Source: JAVVHH01 sp964235765 (GTDB lineage: Bacteria; Pseudomonadota; Alphaproteobacteria; Acetobacterales; Acetobacteraceae). From it: a stretch of 64,000 nucleotides of DNA. A program made the translations under genes and the position numbers. How positions within the stretch are numbered: position 1 is the first letter of the stretch; each line of letters begins with the position of its first letter. A model generated the notes under the pieces. It searched no databases and was not told the origin of the DNA. It saw nothing but the letters and a program-made list of their open reading frames with translations. The stretch is taken from positions 62,001-126,000 of the forward strand of contig CAXSDH010000001.1 in NCBI GenBank assembly GCA_964235765.1, written 5' to 3'. Positions 28,194 to 37,262 of this stretch are shown piece after piece.

Positions 28194-28280
28194 TGGTGCC
28201 CAGGAAAAGACTCGAACTTTCACGACCTTGCGGCCACAGGTACCTGAAACCTGCGCGTCTACCAATTCCGCCACCTGGGC
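28194..28280 (-). tRNA. tRNA-Leu (anticodon CAG)
   Basis: The 87-base gene folds as a class II tRNA. The acceptor stem GCCCAGG pairs with CCTGGGC, the D-arm carries AATTGGTAGA, and the anticodon stem CAGGT/ACCTG encloses the loop TTCAGGT with anticodon CAG. A long variable arm follows, the T-loop is TTCGAGT, and the CCA end is encoded. Reads the CUG codon, which is heavily used in these GC-rich genes. rnd lies directly downstream. Confidence 0.97.
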
Positions 28281-28300
28281 ATTCCGTGCGGTGGGGCGGT

Positions 28301-28329
28301 GACGTAACGCCCGCTCGCGACGCCGTCAA
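28301..28329 (-). promoter_or_regulatory. Candidate promoter for tRNA-Leu (and rnd)
   Basis: On the minus strand TTGACG (28329-28324) and TACGTC (28306-28301) are separated by exactly 17 bases. Transcription would start about 14 bases before the tRNA 5' end. It is the best-looking sigma-70 promoter I found in the window. Confidence 0.55.
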
Positions 28330-28387
28330 GGCTTGAGGGCGGGGGCTGCGGGCCATATCAGTGGATCGTCCTTGCGAAGGTGATGGT

Positions 28388-29338
28388 ATGGCGACGCGCA
28401 GCGTGGCGACAGTGTTCGGCGGCAGCGGCTTTTTGGGCCGCTATGTGGTCAAGCGCCTGGTGGCGGCGGGCCACGTGGTCAGGGTTGCCGGGCGGAATAC
28501 GGAACGGGCCAAGGACCTCATGGTCACCGGCCAGGTGGGCCAGGTGGCGCCGCTCTATGTCTCGCTCTCCAACATGGCGACGGTGACGCGCGCGGTGGAG
28601 GGCGCGGACCTGGTCGTGAACCTGGTGGGCATCCTCAGCGAGCGGCGGGCGGGCGACTTCCAGCGCGTGCATGGCGACGGCGCCGGCGCGATCGCCGTGG
28701 CGGCAGCGAGCGCCGGCGTGCGGCGCCTGGTGCAGGTCTCGGCGGTCGGCGCCGACGCGGGCAGCCCCAGCCTCTATGCGCGGAGCAAGGCGGCCGGCGA
28801 GGCCGCGGTGCTGGCCGCGTTCCCGCAAGCGACGCTCCTGCGCCCCTCGGTCGTGTTCGGGGCCGAGGACGCCTTCTTCAACCGCTTCGGGGCGATGGCG
28901 ATGTCGCTACCGGTCATGCCGGTCATTTGCGGCGATACCAGGTTCCAACCCGTATATGTGGGCGACGTGGCCGATGCGGTGCTGGCGGCGCTGGAACAGG
29001 GCGACGCGCCGGGCAAGGTCTACGAGTTGGGCGGCCCGAGGGTCTGGACGTTCCGGGAGCTGCTCGCGTGGATCCTGCACGAGACGCGGCGGCATCGGCA
29101 TCTGATCGAGGTCCCCATGGGGCTCGCGCGGTTGCAGGCCCGGTTGGGCGAATTGGCGCCAGGCAAGCCGTTCACGCGGGACCAGCTCCTATTACTGCAA
29201 CGAGACAACGTGACCTCGCCGGGTCAACCCGGCCTGGGGGAATTGGGCCTCGTGCCCACGCCTTTGGAACTGATCGTGCCTGAGTATTTGGACCGGTATC
29301 GGCAAGGGGGCGGGAAGCGGGAGGAAGTGCCGGCTTAG
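28388..29338 (+). CDS. NDUFA9-like NAD(P)-binding protein (atypical SDR)
   Basis: The 316-residue protein is an extended/atypical short-chain dehydrogenase with G-G-S-G-F-L-G-R-Y near the N-terminus for NAD(P). It matches the 'complex I NDUFA9 subunit' family of Alphaproteobacteria, related to the accessory subunit of mitochondrial complex I. A canonical Y-x-x-x-K is replaced by an atypical segment (Y-A-R-S-K is present near residue 140). Its role in bacterial complex I is not established. The ATG at 28388 is preceded by GAAGGTGAT; a GTG 27 bases earlier is less likely. Confidence 0.85.
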   Translation: MATRSVATVFGGSGFLGRYVVKRLVAAGHVVRVAGRNTERAKDLMVTGQVGQVAPLYVSLSNMATVTRAVEGADLVVNLVGILSERRAGDFQRVHGDGAGAIAVAAASAGVRRLVQVSAVGADAGSPSLYARSKAAGEAAVLAAFPQATLLRPSVVFGAEDAFFNRFGAMAMSLPVMPVICGDTRFQPVYVGDVADAVLAALEQGDAPGKVYELGGPRVWTFRELLAWILHETRRHRHLIEVPMGLARLQARLGELAPGKPFTRDQLLLLQRDNVTSPGQPGLGELGLVPTPLELIVPEYLDRYRQGGGKREEVPA

Positions 29339-29366
29339 GGCCGGTTCGGAACCTTATTGACGAGAC

Positions 29367-29385
29367 GGGGGGAGCGCAACCCCCC
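29367..29385. terminator. GC hairpin after the NDUFA9-like gene
   Basis: Six G (29367-29372) and six C (29380-29385) can pair around a 7-base loop AGCGCAA, 28 bases after the stop of the upstream gene. There is no T-run, so an intrinsic terminator is uncertain. It lies before the predicted gltD promoter, so it more probably ends the upstream transcript than attenuates gltD. Confidence 0.4.
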
Positions 29386-29414
29386 AGCATGCAAGGTATG
29401 CAGAAAGATTGGAG

Positions 29415-29443
29415 TTGATCCGGCCCTAAATGCGATGAATTAT
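29415..29443 (+). promoter_or_regulatory. Candidate promoter for gltD-gltB
   Basis: TTGATC (29415-29420), 17-base spacer, AATTAT (29438-29443), in an AT-richer stretch 70 bases before the gltD ATG. Pattern only. I saw no convincing sigma-54 GG-N10-GC element here. Confidence 0.4.
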
Positions 29444-29510
29444 GTTTGCAGAAGCTCCGACGTGCCTTATTTCCGGCGTGCGGGCGACTGGCCCGCGGTG
29501 GGAGGCGCCG

Positions 29511-30941
29511 ATGGCTGATCGCATGCTGCAATTCGTCCGGCTGGCGCAGCAGCAACCGCCCAAGCGGGCCAGTTCCATGCGCCGGGAGGACTTCGCGGAG
29601 ATCTACCGCGACTTCGACCCGGCCGAAGCCGGCGCGCAAAGCAGCCGTTGCAGCCAGTGCGGCGTGCCGTTTTGCCAAATCCATTGCCCACTTTCCAACA
29701 ATATCCCGGACTGGTTAAAGCTGACCGCGGAAAACCGGTTGCAGGAGGCCTACGAGGTCAGCAGCGCCACCAACACCTTTCCGGAGATCTGCGGCCGCAT
29801 CTGCCCGCAAGACCGGCTCTGCGAGGGCAACTGCGTCATCGAAAAGGGCTTCGAGAGCGTCACCATCGGCGCGGTGGAACGCTTTATCACCGACCACGCT
29901 TGGGAGCAGGGCTGGGTGCAGCCGCCCCGGCCGCGGCGGGAACGGCTCGAATCGGTGGGGATCATCGGCGCGGGGCCAGGCGGCCTGGCGGCGGCCGAGC
30001 GGCTGCGCACCCTAGGGTACCAGGTGCATGTCTATGATCGCTACGACCGCGTCGGCGGACTGATGATCTACGGCATCCCCGGCTTCAAGCTGGAGAAGGA
30101 GGTCGTGCTGCGCCGTTGGAAGCTGCTCGAGGAGGGCGGCGTTCGCTTTCACCTGGGAGTCGAAATGGGGCGGGACCTCGACTTCGCCGAGTTGCGGGCG
30201 CGGCACGAGGCCGTGCTGATCGCGACCGGAGTGTACAAGGCGCGCGACATCGGCGGGCCCGGCGCCGGGCTGGCCGGCATCGTGCCGGCCATGGACTACC
30301 TGACGGCCAGCAACCGCCAGGGCCTCGGGGACACGGTGCCCGACTTCGACAGCGGCGCGCTCGATGCCCGCGGCAAGCGCGTGGTGGTGATCGGCGGCGG
30401 TGATACCGCGATGGATTGCGTGCGCACCGCGGTGCGCCAGGGCGCGGCGAGCGTGCAGTGCCTGTATCGGCGCGACAAGGTGAACATGCCGGGCTCCATG
30501 CGCGAGGTGAAGAACGCCGAGGAGGAAGGGGTCGAGTTCGTGTGGCTCTCCGCCCCGGAAGCGTTCCTGGGCGATGCGGTGGTGACCGGGGTTCGCGTGC
30601 AGCGGATGCGGCTGGGCATGCCCGACGCCTCCGGCCGGCAATCGGTCGAGGCCGCGGATCCGCGGGTGACGCTCGATGCCGACCTGGTCATCAAGGCGCT
30701 GGGTTTCGACCCGGAAGAGTTGCCGCGCTTGTGGGACCAGCCCGGCCTCGAGGTCAGCCGCTGGGGCACGATCAAGACCGACCACCGCAGCGCCATGACC
30801 AGCCTGCCCGGCGTGTTCGCGGCCGGCGACATCGTGCGCGGCGCCAGCCTGGTCGTCTGGGCGATCCGCGACGGGCGGGACGCGGCGGCGCGGATGCACG
30901 ACTACATGCAACGGGCGGCGCTTGCCGTGGCGGCGGAGTAA
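29511..30941 (+). CDS. gltD: Glutamate synthase (NADPH), small subunit
   Basis: The 476-residue beta subunit oxidises NADPH and feeds electrons to GltB. The N-terminal domain carries two Cys-rich clusters for [4Fe-4S] centres (C-S-Q-C-G-V-P-F-C near 45 and C-G-R-I-C-P near 102). FAD-binding G-A-G-P-G-G-L-A-A (about 155) and NADPH-binding G-G-G-D-T-A-M-D (about 300) follow. The ATG at 29511 has GGGAGGC upstream and gives the family start; an earlier in-frame ATG at 29442 is less likely. The order gltD-gltB is reversed relative to E. coli gltBD, but both subunits are adjacent with a 4-base gap. Confidence 0.96.
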   Translation: MADRMLQFVRLAQQQPPKRASSMRREDFAEIYRDFDPAEAGAQSSRCSQCGVPFCQIHCPLSNNIPDWLKLTAENRLQEAYEVSSATNTFPEICGRICPQDRLCEGNCVIEKGFESVTIGAVERFITDHAWEQGWVQPPRPRRERLESVGIIGAGPGGLAAAERLRTLGYQVHVYDRYDRVGGLMIYGIPGFKLEKEVVLRRWKLLEEGGVRFHLGVEMGRDLDFAELRARHEAVLIATGVYKARDIGGPGAGLAGIVPAMDYLTASNRQGLGDTVPDFDSGALDARGKRVVVIGGGDTAMDCVRTAVRQGAASVQCLYRRDKVNMPGSMREVKNAEEEGVEFVWLSAPEAFLGDAVVTGVRVQRMRLGMPDASGRQSVEAADPRVTLDADLVIKALGFDPEELPRLWDQPGLEVSRWGTIKTDHRSAMTSLPGVFAAGDIVRGASLVVWAIRDGRDAAARMHDYMQRAALAVAAE

Positions 30942-30945
30942 GCCA

Positions 30946-33900
30946 ATGGATTACGTCAAGGACTGGAACGACAACGTCGCCCGGCTCGCCGGAACCTATG
31001 ATCCCAGCCAGGAGCACGATGCCTGCGGCGTCGGCCTGGTTGCAGCCCTCGATGGGCTGGCGCGGCGGGACGTGGTGCAGGCCGGCATCGATGCGCTGCG
31101 CGCCGTGTGGCACCGCGGCGCCGTGGATGCCGACGGCAAGACCGGCGATGGCGCCGGGCTGCATATCGAAATCCCGCAGGATTTCTTCGCCGACGCCATC
31201 CAGCGCAGCGGCCATCCCCCCACCACGGACCGCATCGCCGTCGGCATGGTGTTCCTGCCCAAGACCGACCTCGGCGCCCAGGAACGCTGCCGCCAGATCG
31301 TGGAGACGGAGATCCTGGCGCTCGGCTACAGCATCTATGGCTGGCGCCAGGTGCCGATCAACGTGGCCTGCATCGGCGAGAAGGCCAACGCGACCCGGCC
31401 GGAGATCGAACAGATCATGATCCGCGGCGCGGGTGCGGAGACCGCGCGCTTCGAGCGCGACCTGTACGTGATCCGCCGCCGCATCGAGAAGCAGGCGATC
31501 GCCGCCCAGGTCTCGGAGCTGTACCTCTGCTCGCTCTCCTGCCGCAGCATCATCTACAAGGGCATGTTCCTGGCCGAGAGCCTCACCGATTTCTACCCGG
31601 ACCTGCTCGATTCCCGCTTCGTCAGCCGCTTCGCCATCTATCACCAGCGCTACTCGACCAACACCTTCCCCACATGGAAGCTGGCGCAGCCGTTCCGCAT
31701 GCTTGCCCATAACGGCGAGATCAATACGATCAGCGGCAACGTCAACTGGATGAAAAGCCACGAGACCCGCCTCGCCGCCGGGGACCTCGACCAGTATATC
31801 GACGACGTGAAGCCGGTGATCCAGGCCGGCGGCTCCGACACCGCGACGCTCGACCAGGTGTTCGAGCTGCTGGTCCGCGCCGGGCGGGACGCGCCGATGA
31901 CCAAGGCGCTGATGATCCCCGCCAGCACCGGGCAGGACGCGACCATGAAGGACGCGCACCGGGACATGTTCCTCTACTGCAACGCGGTCATGGAGCCGTG
32001 GGATGGCCCAGCCGCCATCGCCGCCACCGATGGGCGATGGGTGATCGCCGGGCTCGACCGCAACGGCCTGCGTCCGCTGCGCTACACCATCACCGCCAAC
32101 GACTTGCTGGTGGTGGGCTCCGAGGCGGGTATGGTGAAGTTCCCGGAGAGCGAAATCCTCGCCAAGGGCCGGGTCGGGCCGGGACAGACCATCGCCGTCG
32201 ACCTGGACGACAAGCGGTTCTTCGGCGACGAGGAGCTGAAGGACGTGCTGGCGGCCCGCCAGCCGTTCGGCGAATGGGCCGAGCGCATCACCCGCATCGA
32301 CCAGGTGATCAAGACCGATGCGCCGGAGCCCGTGCTGTATGGTGGGGAGGAGTTGCGCCGGCGCCAGTTGGCCGTGGGCACCACGCTCGAAGAGCTCGAG
32401 ATGATCCTGCACCCGATGGTGGAGGACAGCACCGAGGCCATCGGCAGCATGGGCGACGACACGCCCGTCGCCGTGCTGAGCGAGCGCTACCGCGGCCTGC
32501 ACCACTATTTCCGGCAGGCTTTCGCGCAGGTGACCAATCCGCCGATCGACAGCCTGCGGGAAACGCGGGTGATGACGCTCAAGACCCGCCTGGGCAATTT
32601 GGGCAACGTGCTCGACGAGGACAGCACCCAGTGCGACCTGCTGCAGTTGGATAGCCCCGTGCTGTCCACGGCCGAGTTCGCGGCGATGGCGGCGACGATG
32701 GGCGAGGGCGCCTGCCGGGTGGATTGCACCTTTCCGGCAGCGGAGGGCGAGGCCGGGCTGCGGGCCGCCATCGAGCGCATCCGTCGCGAGGCGGAGGAGG
32801 GCGTGCGCGCCGGCTGCGCCCATGTGATCCTGAGCGACGAGGCGCAGGACGGCCTGCGGGCGCCGATCCCGATGATCCTGGCCACCGCGGCCGTGCACAC
32901 GCATTTGGTGCGGCAGTCGCTGCGGACGTTCACCAGCCTGAACGTGCGCAGCGCGGAGTGCATGGACACGCATTATTTCTCGGTGCTGATCGGCGTCGGC
33001 GCGACGACGATCAACGCCTACTTGGCGCAGGAAGGCATCGCCGACCGGCAGCGGCGCGGGCTGTTCGGTTCAATCAGCCTCAAGGAGGCCGTGCAGCACT
33101 ATAAGAAGGCCGTGGACAAGGGCCTGCTGAAGGTGATGTCCAAGATCGGCATCTCGGTGATCAGCAGCTATCGTGGCGGCTATAACTTCGAGGCGATCGG
33201 GCTGTCGCGCGCCCTGGTCGGCGAGTTCTTTCCTGGCATGCAGTCCCGCATCAGCGGCATCGGCCTCTCAGGTATCGCCCGCAAGGTGCTGGGTTTGCAT
33301 GACTCCGCATGGAACGCCGAAGCGACGACTCTGCCGGTGGGCGGCGTGTACAAGCTGCGGCAGCGGGGCGAGGTGCATGCCTTCGAGGGCAAGCTGATCC
33401 ATACCCTGCAGAGCGCGGTGGCGACCGACAGCTTCGAGACCTATCGGCGTTATGCCGATGCGGTCAGGCGGCAGAAGCCGGTCGCCTTGCGCGACCTGCT
33501 GGACTTCCGCGACCGGGGCGTCGCGCCGATCCCGGTGGACGACGTGGAAAGCATCACCGAGATTCGCAAGCGCCTGCTGGCGCCCGGCATTTCGCTCGGC
33601 GCGCTGAGCCCGGAGGCGCACGAGACGCTGAGCATCGCCATGAACCGGATCGGCGCCCGCAGCGACAGCGGCGAGGGCGGCGAGGACCCGGCGCGAGCCA
33701 AGCCGCGCCCGAACGGCGACAATGCCAGTTCAGCCATCAAGCAGATTGCTTCCGGCCGCTTCGGTGTGACGGCGGAGTATCTGAACGCCTGCCGCGAGAT
33801 CGAGATCAAGGTGGCCCAGGGCGCCAAGCCCGGCGAAGGCGGGCAATTGCCCGGCTTCAAGGTGACCAGCCTTATCGCCAAGCTGCGGCATTCCACGCCG

Positions 33901-35454
33901 GGCGTGACCCTGATCAGCCCACCGCCGCATCACGACATCTACTCGATCGAAGACCTGGCGCAACTGATCTACGACCTCAAGCAGATCAACCCGGACGCTT
34001 CCGTCTGCGTGAAGCTGGTGGCCCGCAGCGGCATCGGCACCATCGCCGCGGGCGTGGCCAAGGCCAAGGCGGACGCGATCCTGATCAGCGGCCACAGCGG
34101 CGGCACCGGGGCGAGCCCGCAGACCTCCGTGAAATTCGCCGGGCTGCCCTGGGAGATGGGGCTGTCCGAGGCGCATCAGGTGCTGACGCTCAACCGATTG
34201 CGCCACCGGGTGAAGCTGCGCACCGATGGCGGCATCAAAACGGGGCGGGACGTGGTGATCGCCGCCATGCTGGGCGCCGAGGAGTTCGGCATCGGCACTG
34301 CGAGCCTGGTGGCCATGGGCTGCATCATGGTGCGCCAGTGCCACAGCAACACCTGCCCGGTGGGGGTGTGTACGCAGGACGAGGATCTCCGCCGCAAGTT
34401 CGAGGGCAGCCCGGAGAAGGTGATAAACCTCTTCAGCTTCATCGCCGAAGACGTGCGCGGCATCCTGGCCTCGCTCGGCGTCCGCAAGCTGACCGACGTG
34501 ATCGGCCGGACCGACATGCTGGAGCAGGTGAGCCGCGGCTCCGACCTGCTGGACGACCTCGACCTGAACCCCCTGCTGGCGCAGGCCGATCCGGGCCCGC
34601 ATGCGCGCTATTGCACGCTCGAGGGCCGCAATGAGGTGCCGGAGACGCTGGATGCGCAGATGATCGCCGACGCTGCGCCGCTGTTCGAGCGGGGCGAGAA
34701 GATGCAGCTGCAATACACCATCCGCAACACGCACCGGGCGATCGGCACCAAGCTGTCCTCGCGGATCACGCGGACGTTCGGGATGACCGGGCTGCAGCCG
34801 GGCCATGTGACGGTGCGGCTGCGCGGCTCGGCCGGGCAGTCGCTGGGGGCATTCGCGGTGCAGGGCGTCAAGCTGGAGGTGCTGGGGGACGCCAACGACT
34901 ATGTGGGCAAGGGCCTGTCGGGCGCGACCATCGTGGTGCGGCAATCGCCGAGTTCCAGCCTGGTCAGCCACCAGAACACCATCATCGGCAACACCGTGCT
35001 GTATGGCGCCACGGCGGGCGAGTTGTTCGCGGCAGGGCAGGCGGGCGAGCGGTTCGCCGTGCGCAACAGCGGAGCGGTGGCCGTGGTTGAGGGCTGCGGC
35101 AGCAACGGCTGCGAGTACATGACGGGCGGGACCGTGGTGCTGCTGGGCGCGGTGGGCGACAATTTCGGCGCCGGGTTCACCGGCGGGCAGGCCTTCGTGT
35201 TCGACCCGGAGGGGTTGTTCGGGCGCAGGGTCAACCCGGACACGGTCTTGTGGCAGCGCGTCGGCCATCCGCACTGGGAAAGCGTGCTGCGTGGCCTCGT
35301 GGAGCGGCATGCGGCGGAGACGAGCAGCCGGTATGCCGAGATGCTGCTGCTGGACTGGCCGCGCACCTTGCTGCACTTCTGGCAGGTGGTTCCGAAGGAA
35401 TACGTCAAATACCTGCCAGTTCCGCTCATGGAGGCGGAGGCTTTGCGCGCCTGA
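30946..35454 (+). CDS. gltB: Glutamate synthase (NADPH), large subunit
   Basis: The 1502-residue alpha subunit makes two glutamates from glutamine and 2-oxoglutarate. A 26-residue propeptide precedes Cys27, the N-terminal nucleophile of the class II glutaminase domain (about 27-430). A central domain (about 470-770) and the FMN/2-oxoglutarate synthase TIM barrel (about 850-1220) follow. The 3Fe-4S cysteines are Cys1126, Cys1132 and Cys1137. A C-terminal beta-helix GXGXG domain closes the protein. Length and spacing match Azospirillum-type GltB. It follows gltD directly; expression would be expected to respond to nitrogen status. Confidence 0.97.
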   Translation: MDYVKDWNDNVARLAGTYDPSQEHDACGVGLVAALDGLARRDVVQAGIDALRAVWHRGAVDADGKTGDGAGLHIEIPQDFFADAIQRSGHPPTTDRIAVGMVFLPKTDLGAQERCRQIVETEILALGYSIYGWRQVPINVACIGEKANATRPEIEQIMIRGAGAETARFERDLYVIRRRIEKQAIAAQVSELYLCSLSCRSIIYKGMFLAESLTDFYPDLLDSRFVSRFAIYHQRYSTNTFPTWKLAQPFRMLAHNGEINTISGNVNWMKSHETRLAAGDLDQYIDDVKPVIQAGGSDTATLDQVFELLVRAGRDAPMTKALMIPASTGQDATMKDAHRDMFLYCNAVMEPWDGPAAIAATDGRWVIAGLDRNGLRPLRYTITANDLLVVGSEAGMVKFPESEILAKGRVGPGQTIAVDLDDKRFFGDEELKDVLAARQPFGEWAERITRIDQVIKTDAPEPVLYGGEELRRRQLAVGTTLEELEMILHPMVEDSTEAIGSMGDDTPVAVLSERYRGLHHYFRQAFAQVTNPPIDSLRETRVMTLKTRLGNLGNVLDEDSTQCDLLQLDSPVLSTAEFAAMAATMGEGACRVDCTFPAAEGEAGLRAAIERIRREAEEGVRAGCAHVILSDEAQDGLRAPIPMILATAAVHTHLVRQSLRTFTSLNVRSAECMDTHYFSVLIGVGATTINAYLAQEGIADRQRRGLFGSISLKEAVQHYKKAVDKGLLKVMSKIGISVISSYRGGYNFEAIGLSRALVGEFFPGMQSRISGIGLSGIARKVLGLHDSAWNAEATTLPVGGVYKLRQRGEVHAFEGKLIHTLQSAVATDSFETYRRYADAVRRQKPVALRDLLDFRDRGVAPIPVDDVESITEIRKRLLAPGISLGALSPEAHETLSIAMNRIGARSDSGEGGEDPARAKPRPNGDNASSAIKQIASGRFGVTAEYLNACREIEIKVAQGAKPGEGGQLPGFKVTSLIAKLRHSTPGVTLISPPPHHDIYSIEDLAQLIYDLKQINPDASVCVKLVARSGIGTIAAGVAKAKADAILISGHSGGTGASPQTSVKFAGLPWEMGLSEAHQVLTLNRLRHRVKLRTDGGIKTGRDVVIAAMLGAEEFGIGTASLVAMGCIMVRQCHSNTCPVGVCTQDEDLRRKFEGSPEKVINLFSFIAEDVRGILASLGVRKLTDVIGRTDMLEQVSRGSDLLDDLDLNPLLAQADPGPHARYCTLEGRNEVPETLDAQMIADAAPLFERGEKMQLQYTIRNTHRAIGTKLSSRITRTFGMTGLQPGHVTVRLRGSAGQSLGAFAVQGVKLEVLGDANDYVGKGLSGATIVVRQSPSSSLVSHQNTIIGNTVLYGATAGELFAAGQAGERFAVRNSGAVAVVEGCGSNGCEYMTGGTVVLLGAVGDNFGAGFTGGQAFVFDPEGLFGRRVNPDTVLWQRVGHPHWESVLRGLVERHAAETSSRYAEMLLLDWPRTLLHFWQVVPKEYVKYLPVPLMEAEALRA

Positions 35455-35492
35455 CGTTGGCGCATGGGGCGGAGGGTGCGATACCTCCGCGC

Positions 35493-36161
35493 ATGCGACT
35501 CCTGTATCACCTGCCGCTCTCCCCCTTCTCCCGCAAGGTTCGCCTCGTGCTGTCGGAAAAGCGGCTGCCGTTCGAGTTGCGGTTGGAGAAGGTGTGGGAT
35601 CGCCGCGCGGAATACCTGCTGCTCAACCCGGCCAACCTGGTGCCGACGCTGGTCGAGGAGAACGGGCTCGCCATCCCGGATTCCGGGGTGATCTGCGAGT
35701 ACCTCGATGAAGCCTATCCCGAGATCCCGCTGATGGGACACACGCTGGCCGAGCGGGTGGAAGTCCGCCGGCTCGTCGCCTGGTTCGACGGCAAGTTCGC
35801 CAGCGAGGTGACGGCCAACATCCTGGGCGAGAAGTACATGAAGCCGTTGACCCGGCGCAGCGGGCCCGACGCCGGCGCGCTCCGGGCCGGTTATGCCAAC
35901 CTGCGCCATCACGTGGAGTATCTTGGCTGGCTGGCCGAAACCCGGAAGTGGCTCGGCGGCGACGAGCTGTCGATGGCGGACTTCGCGGCAGCCGGGCACC
36001 TGTCGGCGCTGGATTTCGCCGCCGAAATGGATTGGACGATCTCCGATCCGGCACGGGACTGGTATGCGCGCATGAAGTCACGCCCCAGCTTCCGGCCACT
36101 GTTGCTGGACCGCGTACCTGGCGTGACGCCGCCGGCGCATTACGCGGACCTCGACTTCTAG
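35493..36161 (+). CDS. Glutathione S-transferase family protein
   Basis: The 222-residue cytosolic protein has a thioredoxin-like N-domain (about 1-80) with S-P-F-S-R-K at the active-site turn and the cis-Pro segment L-V-P-T-L, plus E-S/D-S pairing seen as P-D-S-G-V-I. The C-terminal helical domain follows. Active-site Ser/Cys is S (S-P-F-S), as in beta/zeta-like and stringent-starvation-like GSTs. The substrate is unknown. It starts 38 bases after gltB and ends 4 bases from the convergent sugar-phosphate transferase gene. Confidence 0.88.
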   Translation: MRLLYHLPLSPFSRKVRLVLSEKRLPFELRLEKVWDRRAEYLLLNPANLVPTLVEENGLAIPDSGVICEYLDEAYPEIPLMGHTLAERVEVRRLVAWFDGKFASEVTANILGEKYMKPLTRRSGPDAGALRAGYANLRHHVEYLGWLAETRKWLGGDELSMADFAAAGHLSALDFAAEMDWTISDPARDWYARMKSRPSFRPLLLDRVPGVTPPAHYADLDF

Positions 36162-36165
36162 GCGG

Positions 36166-37218
36166 TCACCACCGGCCGATGCCGGCCCGGTGCGCGCGCC
36201 GGGCCACGTAGGCGAGCCAGACGAGTTGCGGCGGCAGCACGAGCAGGACCGCCAGGGGTTTGGCGAGCCCGGATACGGAGAGGAACACCGCGCAGCACAC
36301 GCCCCCCCAGAGCGCGAACCCCCAATGCAGGAGCGTGATCCGAACGGCCGGCATGCCCGCCCGGTGCGCCACCTGGTAGAGATGGCTACGGTGCGCCTCG
36401 GTCAGCCGGTCGCCCCCGACGGCCCGGCGCAGGAGGGTGAACGCCACATCCAGCAGCACGCCCGACAGCAGCATGGGGACCAGTAGCACCGAAAGCTCCA
36501 GCCCCTGGAAGCGGCCCGCGACCACCGCCAGCACGGCGAGCACGAAACCGCAGAACTGGCTGCCGACGTCGCCCATGAAGATGCGGGCGCGGGGAAAGTT
36601 GAACGGCAGGAAGCCCAGCAGCCCCGCCGCGAGCAGCATGGATGCGAAATAGGCGAACCAGCCCCCGGCCTGGGCCGCGATGCCGGCCAGCACGGCGCAT
36701 GCGATCACCGAGACGCCCGCTGCCAGCCCGTTCAGGCCATCGATGAAGTTCATGGCGTTGGTGGTGAACAGAATCCAGCCAAGCGTGAGCGGCACCCCCA
36801 CCCAGCCGAGCGCCACCGGCCCCAGCAGCGGCAGGTTCACGTCCGCTATCACGAGCCCGCTGGCCACCGCGAACAGGGCGGCGCCGATCTGGGCGGCGAG
36901 CTTGATCGTGAACGGCCAGCTCCACAGATCGTCGAGGAAGGCTACGACGGCGATCGCCGTGGCGGCCAGGATGACGCCCACGAAGTAGCCGCTGGCCAGC
37001 CGGGAGAACTCCGCGAACCCATACAGGACGCCGATCCCGACCAGGAAGGCGGTCACGATGCCGACGCCGCCGCCCTTGGGCACGGGCCGGCGGTGCGCCT
37101 TGCGTGCGTCCGGCTGGTCCATGACCGCCAGGGCGATCATGCCGCGCACCACGGCGGCCGACAGCACGGCGAGCGCTGCGCAGAACAGCAGGTGCTTGGA
37201 AAGCGAGAGGAAGGTCAC
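36166..37218 (-). CDS. Undecaprenyl-phosphate sugar-1-phosphate transferase, WecA/MraY superfamily
   Basis: The 350-residue inner-membrane enzyme (about ten helices) transfers a sugar-1-phosphate from a UDP-sugar to undecaprenyl phosphate and so starts a polysaccharide chain. Family motifs are visible: D-D-L near residue 92, N-A-M-N-F-I-D-G-L-N-G near 150, G-D-V-G-S near 215, and an H-R-x-H-L-Y loop near 290. The H-R-S-H-L-Y pattern and absence of MraY-specific segments favour the WecA/WbcO-type (GlcNAc or related) over MraY. It is divergent from the CapD-like dehydratase gene 44 bases away, which could supply its substrate. Confidence 0.88.
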   Translation of the reverse strand: MTFLSLSKHLLFCAALAVLSAAVVRGMIALAVMDQPDARKAHRRPVPKGGGVGIVTAFLVGIGVLYGFAEFSRLASGYFVGVILAATAIAVVAFLDDLWSWPFTIKLAAQIGAALFAVASGLVIADVNLPLLGPVALGWVGVPLTLGWILFTTNAMNFIDGLNGLAAGVSVIACAVLAGIAAQAGGWFAYFASMLLAAGLLGFLPFNFPRARIFMGDVGSQFCGFVLAVLAVVAGRFQGLELSVLLVPMLLSGVLLDVAFTLLRRAVGGDRLTEAHRSHLYQVAHRAGMPAVRITLLHWGFALWGGVCCAVFLSVSGLAKPLAVLLVLPPQLVWLAYVARRAHRAGIGRW

Positions 37219-37262
37219 CGAGGGCTGTCAGTCCGTGTGATCGGGGCTATAGGGTGGAGACG

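Noticed and set aside
30772..32973. Long open frame (733 codons) on the minus strand over gltB
   Set aside because: It is the antisense shadow of gltB. Its translation is rich in His/Arg/Gln/Ala and has no domain; high GC makes such frames common.
34899..35999. Minus-strand ORF across the gltB/GST junction
   Set aside because: Antisense to two well-supported genes with no conserved motif.
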